A DNA stretch of 64,000 bases from Zygnema cylindricum (GCA_037447655.1 JBBHKE010000165.1:82001-146000); one strand, 5' to 3'; numbered from the stretch's first letter, positions 1 through 11,687 are shown. Made by a program: numbers and translations. The notes: generated by a model not told the origin, from the letters alone.

Positions 1-1019
1 ACCCGATGTTGTCACGAATTATACGTTCTCAGTGTTGTGCATTTGGTCGTGCGCCGATACAGACGACGGTTCGTGCGGTGTCGTGACTTTGAGGTCCATT
101 TGACTCTTTTCTTTTTAAAGAAAAATATTTTATTATCAAAAACGCGAAGGTGAAACCATCAAATAAAAAAAAAAAACAACAACAAAAAAAACAAATTTTA
201 ATAATTTCAAATTAAATAGAGAATTATTGACTACCTTTGAAGGTAGGAGATGAAAACCAAAGCAAATGGTATGAAATATTCAATGGAGTTTTGGTGTGCG
301 TAACTGCGTTACTTTGATATCACCTCATCGAGAGTTGGAATACGTATGAAACAATTTGCGATAATTACGTCACCAAGTATTATTTATGTTTCATGCAAAA
401 ATATAAAATGCATGTGAGGGTCGCATAAACACCTTGATTGAGAACATGGCGGTGTATTCTACTACGCTACCTACTAAATTTTTTGCATATCGAAACATAT
501 CATGTGATTTGGTACTCTCCTCGTCGTCTAAATAACATAATAAATAGGCGGTTTGCTCGTTTTACATTGAATGTATTGGGGTCTACCTAAAAGCGAGTGG
601 TGCCCGAAGCGAAAACGTACGCGGAGTGTTATTAAGCGGGTTTGATAAGATTGTCAAAACAAGGGAAGAATCGCCATATTCGAGGAGCATGCAAAAAAAT
701 AAGGATTGGGGTAAATATTCCAAATCTGGTTATCGATAACATGCAAGAATAACGAGTGATATTTGTAGTGAAAACGTCTAGATAAAATGGAAACTTTAAG
801 AGATAAAGAGGCGATTCAGGTCATGCGAATGATTGGAAGCATATGTACAGAACGGCGTCATTACACGACACTCGTAATGTCGCGCTTAGAGGAGTGTCAG
901 ACCACGCTAACTTTTTAACCTTAACAATAGTGGCGGGGGATTTGACAAGGGCGCAAAATATTTTTTTAGCGGTGAGAGGGGGGGTTGTTGTGTGATGACA
1001 ACTTCCAACAACTTAACTT
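1..1019. other. AT-rich intergenic DNA, no gene seen
   Basis: No coding exon could be supported. The stretch is AT-rich with many A and T runs. A short G run lies at about 977-985, just before the decayed Ty3 fragment, but without flanking LTRs it cannot be called a polypurine tract. Confidence 0.5.
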
Positions 1020-1119
1020 TTGGGAACTACAAGATTGATTTTGTCACTCGTTGGAACGACGACACGCCATACAAACGTAAAGACACATGGTAAAAGCCTC
1101 GCCGGCTCGCGCCGTCAAA

Positions 1120-1275
1120 CCCACAAGGCACAAACTTTTTATAATATTTATCATAGAGAGCTCTTAGTAATGGTGTGGGCTACACAACATGTTAATGTTT
1201 GCTTCTATAAAGTTCATTTCTCGTTGTTTACGGATCATAAGCCTCTTAAAATGGATTATGGGGGCCAACAAACTA
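1120..1275 (+). pseudogene. Decayed Ty3/gypsy RNase H fragment
   Basis: Within an open frame starting near 1020 the translation contains YHRELLVMVWATQHV and then FSLFTDHKPLKM. These match the RNase H block of Ty3/gypsy polyproteins (typically Y-x-RELLA-VWA...F-L-TDHKPL). Sequence on either side in the same frame is not recognisable, and no RT or integrase motif was found nearby, so this is an isolated remnant. It is a different copy from the large element at 25-34 kb, in which the equivalent Lys codon is a stop. Confidence 0.7.
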
Positions 1276-1436
1276 ATCGTGAAAAAACACTGATAAACTT
1301 TAATCTTACAAAAACACATTTTTTAATTTTCAACCAGGTGTACAAAACAATAGATGTCTCATTAACATTAAACGTAGGTATGAAACGCCCCAAAATTAAG
1401 AATTATACACACATAACAAAATGTAAAAGTTTATAA

Positions 1437-3087
1437 AATGTGTTGACTTTTACTTTCTAATGAAAGCAAAAATAATAAAAACTTTTAATCAAAAATATTT
1501 TACCGTTATTTGTTTATAAGGTTAACAAATAATTAGTATAAAACAACAATTATTGTAATTAGTTTAACTTTGGGTTTAAGTGCATAACACAAACAAATAT
1601 TAGTGTTATTTTTTACATCTAACACTAATTTGGGTACAAACTCCCATATCGTAGCCACAATAGTACGTATTCACATATCATACTTTTTAGCGTATGATAA
1701 TAAGTCTATGTGAGTTTCTCTTGTGTTTATTAACGAAATAAAAAACGAGTGCGGTTTTTTGTGGCGTCACACTTTATCTCGTGTTAACGCCTTTATTTGA
1801 CATTTATTTTGTATTTTATATCAATGTGTATTTTTAGTACGAAATTACACATTGTGGTAAAGTACAATACTTAAAAATAGTCAAAATTCAAATAATTAAC
1901 ATTTTGTCTTTTTGGTGTAACTCTTGAACGTTGGAGGATGGCGTTTCCCTCCGTATTCTAACATGTCGTCCATAAATAAAAGTGGTTCCGTGGTCGTAAC
2001 CTCTTTTTGTTACAAAAAGGGAAAATTTGATGGTTTTGGAAAATTTATTAAAAAGATGGTTACGTTTACTCAAGGGGTCTGCCAACACGTACTTATTATA
2101 AAAAAACATGTTGTATTCACCTTGCATTTCGACTTATTGTAATTTCCACAACACTTAACCTTTTTTAATTTACAAATGATTTATTAACATAATGAGGATT
2201 AAGTTTTTTTATGTTATTAACATTTGTAGTATATCGATTCTTTTATGCTTGCAAGTGTTTGGTTTTTGGCGCACAATAATTATTTTCAACAACTTCCAAA
2301 TTCATAAAGCAAAAAAAAAAAAAAAAACGTGAAAACATTTGCCCACTTACACCTAAACCTTCAACATCCGTGCGGTGATTAAAATTTTGAATAAATCGCA
2401 ATGTTAAAGTAAACGAGCTTAGAGTCGGCGTCTATTTCTTATTCATTTTGGTGAGTGTGCGTTCTATTTTTTCAAGAAAGAGTTTCCCTCTCTATCTGTA
2501 AAATTTGCCGAAATGTATGCATCATATTACGTCCACGTTTTAATACGTTCCATGTGGAGTATATGACTCGTATATAGTTTGTTCGTTTATGAAAAAAAAT
2601 GGTTTTTTCAATATCGTTATGCAACCGGTCATTCACTTTACATTTGTAAGGTGTTTAATACTTGCACACAAATATTAATGCAATCTTAAACTATTGCATT
2701 CATAAGTCCTTAGTATATAGGCATTACCTTAATAAGATCAAAGCGATATACTATAACTTTTTATTGTTAATACTTATAACGTTTAAGAGTTTTCCCAAAT
2801 GATATCGAACTTCTTTGGCATGACCTTAATATCGTGTAAAGCAGTAAATTGGGACTGCTGGCTTCTAGTTTATTGGAACTAACAAAGGTGTGTAATTTAA
2901 TTGTATTAGTGTGCGAGTAGAATATACATAGGACAATTTTTCTTTACTTATAATTTAGGTCATCCTAAGTTCATTCCCTAAAGGTTGTTTATGATTAAAC
3001 ATAGTGACAAAAGTACTATATAAAAAAATAGTGGAATGCGAAGAGTTTGAGTGCGAAAGCTTAACCATAACATATCTTTAAGATACT
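1437..3087. other. AT-rich intergenic DNA, no gene seen
   Basis: Long AT-rich tract with short overlapping open frames on both strands (for example 1888-2142) that mirror each other and have no recognisable domain. No promoter, RNA gene or repeat unit was identified with confidence. Confidence 0.4.
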
Positions 3088-3520
3088 ATGAAAGTGTTCG
3101 TTCCCATATGCAAAAGTAAAGGGCTTTTTTTTTTTTTTTTTCCTCCAAAGGGGAGTACAACGAGAAAATATTATGCTTCACTAAAAAAATTTAAACTACG
3201 GTGCAATTTGCGTTACTCCAATTTATCGTCTTTCTCTTTTCGACCTACTAACACATCATTCCACCTCATCTTTAAAATTTTCTCGAAGCCGACCCACGAG
3301 GTGATTCCACTAACAGTAACAGTTGAGCAACAAATAAGAAAACGTCGTCACACGTGTCACGCGTTTTCAATTTTTTTTGCACGAGGGAGAGTACATACTA
3401 TTTTTTTCCTTGCTCGTCATGTGCATTTAAGTAAAAAAATGACAAACATGGGGTCTCAAACCTCCACTTTCATTCACGAGTCTCTTGCAAAAGTCTACGT
3501 GGGAGCGTACCCTAAAACTT
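3088..3520 (+). repeat. Diverged copy of the GGGTATGTCCCC (Q-arm) element
   Basis: The start (TCCCATATGCAAAAGTAAAGGG followed by a T run), then CAATTTGCGTTACTCC, then CGACCTACTAACAC, follow in order the same landmarks in the arm at 50601-50840. The second half (about 3375-3490, with GAGGGAGAGTACA and CCTCCACTTTCATTCA) is shared with 45100-45220. The 154-codon open frame here is therefore repeat sequence, not a gene. Confidence 0.5.
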
Positions 3521-3560
3521 TTAGAAACCTTAATAAGGCCTGTAAACTCTAAAAGTTCCC

Positions 3561-4737
3561 AGGTCACTCTGAAGACCCTTGAAAATGTATAAAACAGAAC
3601 TACAGAAGCTACAGCAAAGACAAAGCCATGTGTTAACAACTCGTTCGTCACGTAACTCGTGGGAATGAATAAAAACGTGGTGTCACGTCCTTGGCGCCTT
3701 TACCTTTTTGATCCGCTCTAAATTCTATGAAATTCGTACATTAACTTTTTGTGTATTTCATAACAGCGGCAATATTCGTATCCTGTCTTGTCCACACTAG
3801 TCACGTGAGTGGACAGAATTACAGTAGCGTCTTTGGCGCTATTTGCGATTCCTGGTGTACTTTCCTGTCTTGTTGTTCACGTTTCGACAGCGAAACTGCT
3901 AACAATAAGTCCGTAACGGAATGTCGCTTACAACGGTGTACGTTATGGCTCACAGGAATCTGGTCGGCGAACACGTGTCCCGTTGTGATGTACAATCTTC
4001 GTACATCCGGCATCATTGTCCGTCAACATTTTCTGCCATTCAGCGCTCTCCTGTTATAATGTTCATAAACGTGTTGTTTACCTCCTCAAGGTCTAGTCAT
4101 GAACTGATACGTTTGTTTCAAGCTTGAAACTTTTAAGATATAGTTTGATGTACCAATTCCGATCAGTTATAATGTCAATTCCAAAACCTAATGCTGTCAG
4201 CGTCAATATTTTTCTATGCCGAAATTACGTTTGACTTGTGCAAAAGTGCAACCCTAATAGCGAAAAAAAGATAGAAAACAGCAAAAAACACAGTCAAGAG
4301 AAGTTAAGAGCAAAAACAGAAAGAAAACCAGGCATTTATAGGGTTGAGAAATCCCCTAGATTGTGAACCATCCTCTTCTGGAAAGCTCTGTAGGCTAAGC
4401 TTTACCAACAATTCTTCTGCTTCAAATTTAATACGTTTTTTGTCAGCTTTTTCTCTTATATATCTATCCACCTTCCTGGTATTTTTTTGGCTACTGCTGT
4501 TGTTACAAACCCGAGGCAAAGCCTAAGCTTGTGGCAATCATTAACGTTAAAGTTAAAACTAGGTTTTTCCTTAAAAGTAATAAAACTTTAATCTGCTTTT
4601 GTTGCGATTTACAACAGAAGTCTGTCCTTCCTCGACAAATTTCATCTCCCTTCCACGACATTTTTTCATTTTTTTCCTTCAACAGATATTTCCGCAGCTA
4701 ATTTCATTTCGTTCAGCAAAACTTCGTTTATTCCACA
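3561..4737. other. Intergenic DNA upstream of the membrane-protein gene
   Basis: Small open frames occur (for example 3751-4059 on the plus strand and 4304-4519 on the minus strand). None has a recognisable domain, and both begin at non-ATG codons. The 200 bases before 4738 are T-rich and would hold the promoter of the gene that starts there; no clear TATA box was picked out. Confidence 0.4.
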
Positions 4738-7056
4738 ATGACGGCACAAAATGAAAATGTGACATTTGACACATTTGTGGATATGAGGTCTGTGGAGGAT
4801 GTGGACGACGAGCATTTGGATGACGTCATCGCAAAGATGCACGGATTAGGCACTACTTTAATGGCAGCGGTACGGTTGCAACTTTGGTCTCTGTTGACTT
4901 TGGCTTGATTTTTGGTTTGACTTTCTGGTTTGACCTTCTTTTTTGTCTTTTCTGACTTGCATGGACTAGATCATACATGGATCAATTTGTATTGGCTTGG
5001 TTTGGTTTTGGCGTATGATGGTCGACTTCAATTGGATCCCTTTTGACTTGCTTTCGCTTTTCTTCATCCGTTTGACATGTAGCGATTTTGGTTTCTTGGC
5101 TCATTCACTATTGACTTGTGAAATTTCATTCCTATGGAGTGGCTCGTAGCGACTTTGAGTTTTCTTTTGGTTTTGGTTTTGAACTCGACGGTCATCCATC
5201 GAACTCGGTTCATTTTTCATATTTTTTTTGTGATTGGTTGTGAAGTTTCTTGTCTCCTGGTGGAATAATTTGGTCGAAATGATATTGTACGAGTCCTCAG
5301 ACTCCTCATTCAATGTGGTTTTGACCTTTTCTTGAAGCACTGTAATATGACGGATTATGTTAAGCTTCACTGAAACCAATCCCTATGTAATTGAATGTAT
5401 GTCTCATCGTGGCCTGAATCAAGCGTTGGTCTACATTGCCCAGCTCTATTAGAGTTTCTATCTCTAATTTGAGTGGGTATTTTTTTAGCCCAAAATCATA
5501 CAACATAAGATGTTAACGCTGATACTTCTTTAGCTCTTTTAGCGATGGACGGTGTAATCTATCAATGCTCGCTGGTTTTTAGATTGGCGTTCATACCAGC
5601 TGGGTTGAGAAAAACCTGAAGAAAAATCATGAATCTCTGTAGTTCTAGTGAACTTATAAGTCCATTAAGGAAACTGTTGAAATATTGTTTCCCTGGTTTT
5701 CTCCATATCTTGCTCGGGATTAGAACCTAACTGGTTTTTTTATATTTTTTCTGGTCTTTTGTCATTCTTTGTCTGCAGCTGCCGGGTGACTGTGAAGAAG
5801 ATCTTATTCGGCCATCACATTCTTTTGAAAAAATGGTGGGTTACATTTCTCATTTAATTTTTTCAAGTTGTGTAGTTTAGATGTACATTCTTACACGTGA
5901 TTTCTGCCAACAGTTCACTGTTTTGGTTGCAAATTATATCCCTTTTTTGAACTTCTTTTGTTTAGCAGCTTTCCTTTTTGTTGGCATAACGTGAGTCGCT
6001 AGTAGTGTTAATGACTAATTTGTAGCCCGCTTTTTTTGCACCCTGAACATATTCTCAATATGGTAAACGACTGAAAATAGTCCACGTCGCTCAGACTTAA
6101 ACGAGAGTCAATAGCACTAAAGTATAGCTTTGCATTTCTTTAACGTGCAGTGTTTTCTATGGTTGTCCTCACCGTGACTGCATTTTTTTGCAATTAGAGT
6201 AAGTGCTATAATGGAATCAAGATCGAAAAATAAACGATTCATTTACTGAAAGTGGATTCAGTATTCTATGGGAACACTGACTGTATTTTGTTGCAATTAT
6301 AGTAAGTTCCATAGTGGAAGCGAAATCGTAAATTGTAAATAAAATATTCATTTTCTAAAGGAAGAGTCAGTGTTCTATCAGAGCTTTGCCTGTATTTTGT
6401 TGCAGCTACAGTGGAATTAAATCAGAAATAATATATTCATTTACTGAAAGTGGATTCAGTATTCCTTGGGAGCATTGACTGCATTGTCTTGCATGCATAG
6501 TACTTTGTACAGTGGATACGAAATTGGAAATAAACTATTCATTTGTTGAAGGAATTTAGTACACAGTGAATTGCTATTGCTGTTAATAACACCAATTTTG
6601 TCCTGGTTTTTTTTTTTTGCCTCTTGAACACAAAACAACTATTGTTATTTTTCGTAACGCTAATCCTTTTTGCGGCTCACTTTGTCCACCTCATTTGTTC
6701 TGAAGACAGAATTATTAACAGTAAAACCGTCCTCGTATCGATTATTTATTATTGCTTAAAGTGTTTTCCGGTTTTTTCCTATGGGAACTTCACAGGTGAA
6801 CTCTCTTGGTGGTGTTGGATATGGAGCTCATAACAACAACTTTCAAACAAAGCTGGGTGCTTCTACTGAGATTGTTGTTCTTCCCAGAAGATACCATTTT
6901 CTTTCTGTACTTATACATATGATTTTGGTGCTTCTTCTTTGTATGTTAGTTGTGTATTGTTGGATGAAATATCACAGGATTGAGTTTGTACAGTTAAGTA
7001 TCCCTCAATCGATTCGAAACTTGATGACAGAACAAGCCGAGACGCCGGTCCTTTGA
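4738..7056 (+). CDS. Small single-pass membrane protein, three exons, unrecognised
   Basis: I do not recognise the family. Three exons join in phase with GT..AG borders: 4738-4869 (ATG; donor GTACGG), 5779-5835 (acceptor CTGCAG, donor GTGGGT) and 6796-7056 (acceptor TTCACAG, TGA stop). All junctions are phase 0, giving 149 residues. The N-terminal 60 residues are acidic and polar (VDDEHLDDV). A single strongly hydrophobic helix lies at about residues 98-119 (LLLCMLVVYCW), preceded by PRRYH and followed by basic residues and a short polar tail ending ETPVL. There is no signal peptide, so a tail-side-anchored protein with a long N-terminal soluble part is likely. Exon 1 could alternatively extend upstream as non-coding. 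Confidence comes from the phase agreement of all three exons, not from homology. Confidence 0.6.
6172..6560 (+). repeat. Intronic tandem repeat, about four diverged units
   Basis: Units of roughly 80-115 bases share the blocks GACTGTATTTTGTTGCA, AGTGGAA, AAATAAA.ATTCATTT and CTGAAAGTGGATTCAGTATTC. Four diverged copies follow one another inside intron 2 of the membrane-protein gene. Unit lengths differ through internal deletions. Confidence 0.7.
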
Positions 7057-8382
7057 AAGATTATGGGACTCTTGTTGTTATTGTACTTTTAGGAACAATT
7101 GTTACTTTTTCGGGAATACGTCGGTTGTTGAAAACTTACAAATTATATGAACTGTCAGGAGACACCAGTTGTTTGAAAATGATTACTGGACTCCTGTTAT
7201 TAATTATTTGTACTTTTTTAATTTCGGCATGATCAGTACTATTCAGGAATAATGAGGTTGTAAACCTAAAACTGAAAACCTAAAACCTAAAACCTTGGGT
7301 AGTGTCTAGGAATTGTGTCCTCAAGACCGAAAACATGACTCAGGCCGAGGTGTGAGCGGTGTACTAAACTTATTTTTATTTTTCAAATAACTAGGATTGA
7401 ATAAGGTCCTCTATCATCTATTTTAACTTGTACGTTTTTCCCCTCGGTTGTACCAGAACTGTTCGATACTGTTAACTTCTATTTTTACTTTTTTTGCACG
7501 AGTAACAGATAATGTCCAAGTGGTTTTTTGGAATTCTGACGGCTTGAAGTTGTGACTGCAAATGTTCTCATCATGAATAATCATTTATTTGTTTATTTAT
7601 TGTTGATGGTCCAAACATTTTTTCTCTCCATTTTCGTAGAGAGTGTATTGAAACTTGAATAATCAACAAACATACAATTTTATGTTGTTTTATTAACATC
7701 TTTCTAAGAATGATAATATTACCCGGAAAGCTCTGAAATGGGCTCTTTAGTTCGGTCGCTAGTAAAGGCGAAGGTTTCACTATGTCTTTCTTCTGAAAGA
7801 ATTAAATATTATGTAAATTAAAATTTCCTATGATATTTTTTTTCACAAATATGACCATAAGGCAACAACAACACGGAGGAAAATTTCAACAGATTATATT
7901 TTGTCATTTTTTTCTGCTGTGCGAATCTGTTAGAATCCAATGACAATTCTTGTGTCTATCGTGATTTTTAGTCGCTTGCTTTTTGGGTTCTTACCTCTTT
8001 CCTTCCAGAGGAACTTTCAGTTTTTGCCCCAAAATTTCGGGTATCAGTTGTTTGCACTATCGAAGTTTTAATCTCGTTCTCATTGGAAACGATACAGTGA
8101 GTGCACTACTTTGAGGAATTTTTATGTTTGTGTCGCATGTAACACTGCACGATTCACCCTCTAGTGCGCATAAATCTCTCTCGTGTAATTGTTCTTTCAA
8201 GTTGATATGCGTCTTTTATGCAAGAAAACATGTACATGTCTAGGGAGGCTTTTTTGTTTAAAGATATCTCATATATCTCGTTGAAAAGTGCAAGGAAGAG
8301 AAGAATTGGAAAATAGAGAACACTTCTGAAAATGTTTTTCAATGTACTCTCCAGACATTCTAAAGAGAAATGCAGGATAAAT
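7057..8382. other. Intergenic DNA
   Basis: No supported gene. Around 7260-7300 there is a short run of CCTAAAAC-like units. The AT-rich remainder carries only short shadow open frames. The 3' end of the LINE copy to the right marks the boundary. Confidence 0.4.
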
Positions 8383-8604
8383 TAAAAAGCACGATGGTAA
8401 ACCATCTGAGTCTGGGGGTACAAAAGGGGTGGCATGACCAACACTGAAAAACAACAATAAAAAACAAAAAGAGCGACAAAAACACACCCAAAAAAAGGAA
8501 ACAACAAAAAGGAAAATAAAAGCACCCTAACTCAAATGAAAAGCACGGCAACTCACAAAAACAAAAATACAAACCCCAATCCCAACCCTAACTTAATTAA
8601 ATAT

Positions 8605-9630
8605 CTATGAAAAACAACCCCGTAAGTCCCCCCAGCCCGGGGGAGCACGTTGAGGGAGTTCCGGAGCACGGCGACAATCCATAACCGCAACAGTCGATCG
8701 GAGGAGAATAGAAGCCTGCACTCGTTGTAGAGCTACAGATAAGCGTTGACGGTAAAAAGAAGTAAGGACCGAAGGAGGAGGGCTCCCAGGTCCTCGACGC
8801 TCGAAAGCACGTCGAGCACAAGTACGGAGAAACTCGTCCAGTGCAACACCCAAACAACCAAAGATCTCGACCGCCATCGGGATAAAGTCATCCATAGGGT
8901 CCCGGTGGGCATAATCACGCTCCTTCGCCTTAGCAGCATCACGAGCTGCCACCCCAAGATGTCGAGCCGCCTGACCAACAACTGTAGCTGAAGTAGGGTT
9001 CGCCAGAACAATATCACCGAAAATGCGACGGGCACCATCAAGCAAAACAACATCGATCCGACGCGAGGGAATAATATGAGAAACCTCTCGACGCACAGAA
9101 AAGCCCCCTTCTGAAGCAATAGTGGCAACGGTGTCTCGAATAGTGTCGTGCACCTGGATCAAATCTCCCCCATGGGAGCAACGAAGCAAATGGACACCAT
9201 CGGGCCCCAAGACACGACCACATGCACAAACAAGAGAGCCAAGTAAAGGAGGATGGGGGAGGCCGAGGCGAAACCGAAGGGCAGTGGTGAACTGAGCTGG
9301 TGAGAATCGGAGAGTGGACAAAATAGGTGTGGCAAAAAGCCAAGACCCAGAACCAGGTCCACCACAAGAGAGAAGACGGGCACGAGAAGAATCGGAGGGA
9401 AGCGCCGTGAGAAGCTCGGATTTAATGGTGGCGACAACCCGGTCGGAAATCGATTCCTGGACACGCTCAACAGATTTTGTAACAAGGGTCGAGAAAATCG
9501 GCACATCCACAAGGGAATGGGGAGGAAGAGAACGTGACGCGCTGTCTGAAACTCGGGGGATAACAGTAGCTAGAACGGGGGTGTCCCCAACCAAGAAACG
9601 GGAAACAAGAGTAGAAGCAAAAGGCACCAA
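8605..9630 (-). CDS. LINE polyprotein, C-terminal part: zinc knuckle and restriction-like endonuclease
   Basis: 341 codons overlapping the RT frame by about 60 bases in a different frame, hence a frameshifted continuation and not a separate gene. Residues about 135-160 contain C-x-CG...DGVHLLRC, a C-C-H-C knuckle placed as in R2-like elements before the nuclease. It is followed by GG and then RRIDVVLLDGARRIFGDI at about 190-210, which fits the R-x-D ... D pattern of a PD-(D/E)XK endonuclease that nicks the target for target-primed reverse transcription. The end of the frame (FERRGPGSPPPS...) recurs in the truncated copy at 13.4-13.7 kb. Confidence 0.75.
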   Translation of the reverse strand: MVPFASTLVSRFLVGDTPVLATVIPRVSDSASRSLPPHSLVDVPIFSTLVTKSVERVQESISDRVVATIKSELLTALPSDSSRARLLSCGGPGSGSWLFATPILSTLRFSPAQFTTALRFRLGLPHPPLLGSLVCACGRVLGPDGVHLLRCSHGGDLIQVHDTIRDTVATIASEGGFSVRREVSHIIPSRRIDVVLLDGARRIFGDIVLANPTSATVVGQAARHLGVAARDAAKAKERDYAHRDPMDDFIPMAVEIFGCLGVALDEFLRTCARRAFERRGPGSPPPSVLTSFYRQRLSVALQRVQASILLRSTVAVMDCRRAPELPQRAPPGWGDLRGCFS

Positions 9631-11687
9631 CTTCCCAAATAGGCAGCTGGAGCAACACGAGCGGTCGATAATAGACCCAACCCCCCAGTAGAGACAGGGA
9701 GGGATGCCTGAATGCGGGCAGATGGGCCAGACTCGCGATCAAATGTCCCGCGACCTAATAGAGAGTGGAGGACGTCCATGAGGCGATCGTTAAAAGCCGA
9801 GAGAGAGGAGAGAAATGTCGAGGTGGGAGGGGAAGTACGAGTGAGGTAAGAAGGGCGGTGGGGGAAACACCTGGTTAACATAGCAAAAGCAACTTGGGGA
9901 TCGGGAAGGTGAGGAAGGTCATCCACTTGGGCTAGATCTGTCTGTAAAGCATCTTGAAGGAATTGGGTCACGAAAGTATCTGAACCAAGGGGGCAACCAA
10001 GCACACGAATGCCATCGGAGGGAGAAGGGGTTTGAAAACCAGGGGGGGTAGTAAACGAAAGTGGAATATCCTGAGGAGACCAAATAACACACTTCGACAG
10101 CTGAACTGAAAGGTTGAGTTCAGCTAAACGTTCCCTGAAAAAATCATATGCCAACACGACTTGTTCTCTCGGCCCAATAATGTGCGTATCATCTGTGACC
10201 GAAGGAAAAAGGCAAGAAGGGAAGGCGGCTGCGGAGGCACGAAGGGCCCGGTAATGGGCAAGGGCGAACAAAGGTCCGCCGAGAGGGTCACCTTGGCGAG
10301 TGCCAGTAGCAGAGGAGAGAGGAATAATATCACCATCGGCCGAGAAGGAAAGGCTGCTTGTCAAAGAATAGAAAGCCCTCACAAAGGGGAACAATTGGAC
10401 AATCGGAGATGGAGCCGCCATAAGCTCTGAAAAAATCACGTTCCGATCCACCGTATTAAATGCATTGGAAACGTCGACTTGAAGGACCAACCAATCCGGA
10501 TGTACATCCAACAAAGCCCGAATCCCATGGACCACGGCCTCACAACCCCCTCTCGTGGCCACTCCAAACTGATGAGGAGAGAAATAATCATGGAAAGCCG
10601 GTTGGAGCTGGAGACATATCGCACGAGCCACCAACCTATATAAAACCTCTCCCACGGCAATAGGGCGGATCCCACCATTAGGTTTGGCGATTGCCACAAG
10701 GCGGGACGCTGTGAGAAGATCACAAATCTGAGGGGGAACATCCCCACTAGCTATAAGGGAACATACTCGAAAAAACACATCGAACCCCCGGGGACCCGAT
10801 TCAGGGGGCAAAACATCGCGAAACAACTCATATACTGTGCCCGAGGGGCCCCCCGCTGAAAGGTGAGGAGAAGAGCTAAGAGCCTTAATGAAAACCTCCC
10901 GATCCAAAGTAAAACTCTCAGAAGGCTCAAAGGTGTGGATGGAAAGGGGTAAAGGGGAAGGGGCAGGGGGGTGGAGAGCTCGAAGGACCTCAATAGTGGA
11001 AGAAGATCCGGGGGCAGGGGTGAATGGCTGTAGGGCCCGAACCGCTCGAGAAAGCTCACCAACTCGGCCTAAGTGAATTGCTCGACGATAAGAGGCCGGG
11101 ACATCCGACGGCTTAGGTGGCCGACGTGGTATGAAAGAGGTGTTCGATACTCGATCCTCATGCTCGGCGTGGAGGGACTTCCAGTCACCCCGAAGGAATC
11201 GGCGACAACGCGCCATAGTTTCTCTAGCCCCACTGCCCCCTCCACGACTTGGAAGGACTAGCACCCAGAGAGAGAACATAAGAAGTAGGTGCCAAGGAGC
11301 AGTGTCCGCCGGGTTTGAAGAAATGTGGGACAAGGGGAGGTGGAGGGCATCTTGTACTATTGTCCTGACGGCCACAGGAATACGGGTGTACAATCGCGGG
11401 CGGGGGGCTCCCAAATCATAAGCTCCCAAAACATCTAACTCACGTACGAAATTCCAATCCTCATCTGTGGGGCCGGACGGGAGTGTGGTCGACAATGATG
11501 GAGGAGAGGTGATAGACAAAGGACCACCCAAGGTTATACAATGTCGACAAATCCGTGTATGAAGGGAAATGCCGGCCCCAGCGGCAAAAAGGTTGTGACA
11601 CCCAGGACATTCCAAACGCCTCGAAGGTTTACGAGGTTTGGGCGGAAGTGGGGGAGGGAGAAGGGAATAAGAAGGGCTTCCGGACAT
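9570..11687 (-). CDS. LINE polyprotein, N-terminal part: zinc finger and reverse transcriptase
   Basis: 705 codons from ATG at 11687. Residues about 25-50 form a CPGC...H....C zinc finger, typical of the N-terminus of R2-like LINE proteins that bind target DNA. A proline-rich linker follows. The RT domain lies at about 290-560: RPIAVGEVLYRLVAR (palm/fingers), LQVDVSNAFNTVDR (motif A, with D), GTRQGDPLGGPLF (motif B) and SVTDDTHIIGP (motif C). Motif C has T-D-D where most RTs have [YF]-x-D-D. A thumb-like region continues to LLSTARVAPAAYLGS, after which the frame is lost; the last 20 residues (LLLLLLFPVSW) are out-of-frame sequence. The continuation is in the next frame from about 9630. It may be a dead copy with a single indel, or an assembly error. 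Confidence 0.8.
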   Translation of the reverse strand: MSGSPSYSLLPPPLPPKPRKPSRRLECPGCHNLFAAGAGISLHTRICRHCITLGGPLSITSPPSLSTTLPSGPTDEDWNFVRELDVLGAYDLGAPRPRLYTRIPVAVRTIVQDALHLPLSHISSNPADTAPWHLLLMFSLWVLVLPSRGGGSGARETMARCRRFLRGDWKSLHAEHEDRVSNTSFIPRRPPKPSDVPASYRRAIHLGRVGELSRAVRALQPFTPAPGSSSTIEVLRALHPPAPSPLPLSIHTFEPSESFTLDREVFIKALSSSPHLSAGGPSGTVYELFRDVLPPESGPRGFDVFFRVCSLIASGDVPPQICDLLTASRLVAIAKPNGGIRPIAVGEVLYRLVARAICLQLQPAFHDYFSPHQFGVATRGGCEAVVHGIRALLDVHPDWLVLQVDVSNAFNTVDRNVIFSELMAAPSPIVQLFPFVRAFYSLTSSLSFSADGDIIPLSSATGTRQGDPLGGPLFALAHYRALRASAAAFPSCLFPSVTDDTHIIGPREQVVLAYDFFRERLAELNLSVQLSKCVIWSPQDIPLSFTTPPGFQTPSPSDGIRVLGCPLGSDTFVTQFLQDALQTDLAQVDDLPHLPDPQVAFAMLTRCFPHRPSYLTRTSPPTSTFLSSLSAFNDRLMDVLHSLLGRGTFDRESGPSARIQASLPVSTGGLGLLSTARVAPAAYLGSWCLLLLLLFPVSWLGTPPF

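Noticed and set aside
4304-4519. Minus-strand frame with KVDRYIREKADKKRIKFEAEEL
   Set aside because: It looks mildly coding, but it starts at a non-ATG codon and no partner exon with matching phase was found in the upstream direction.
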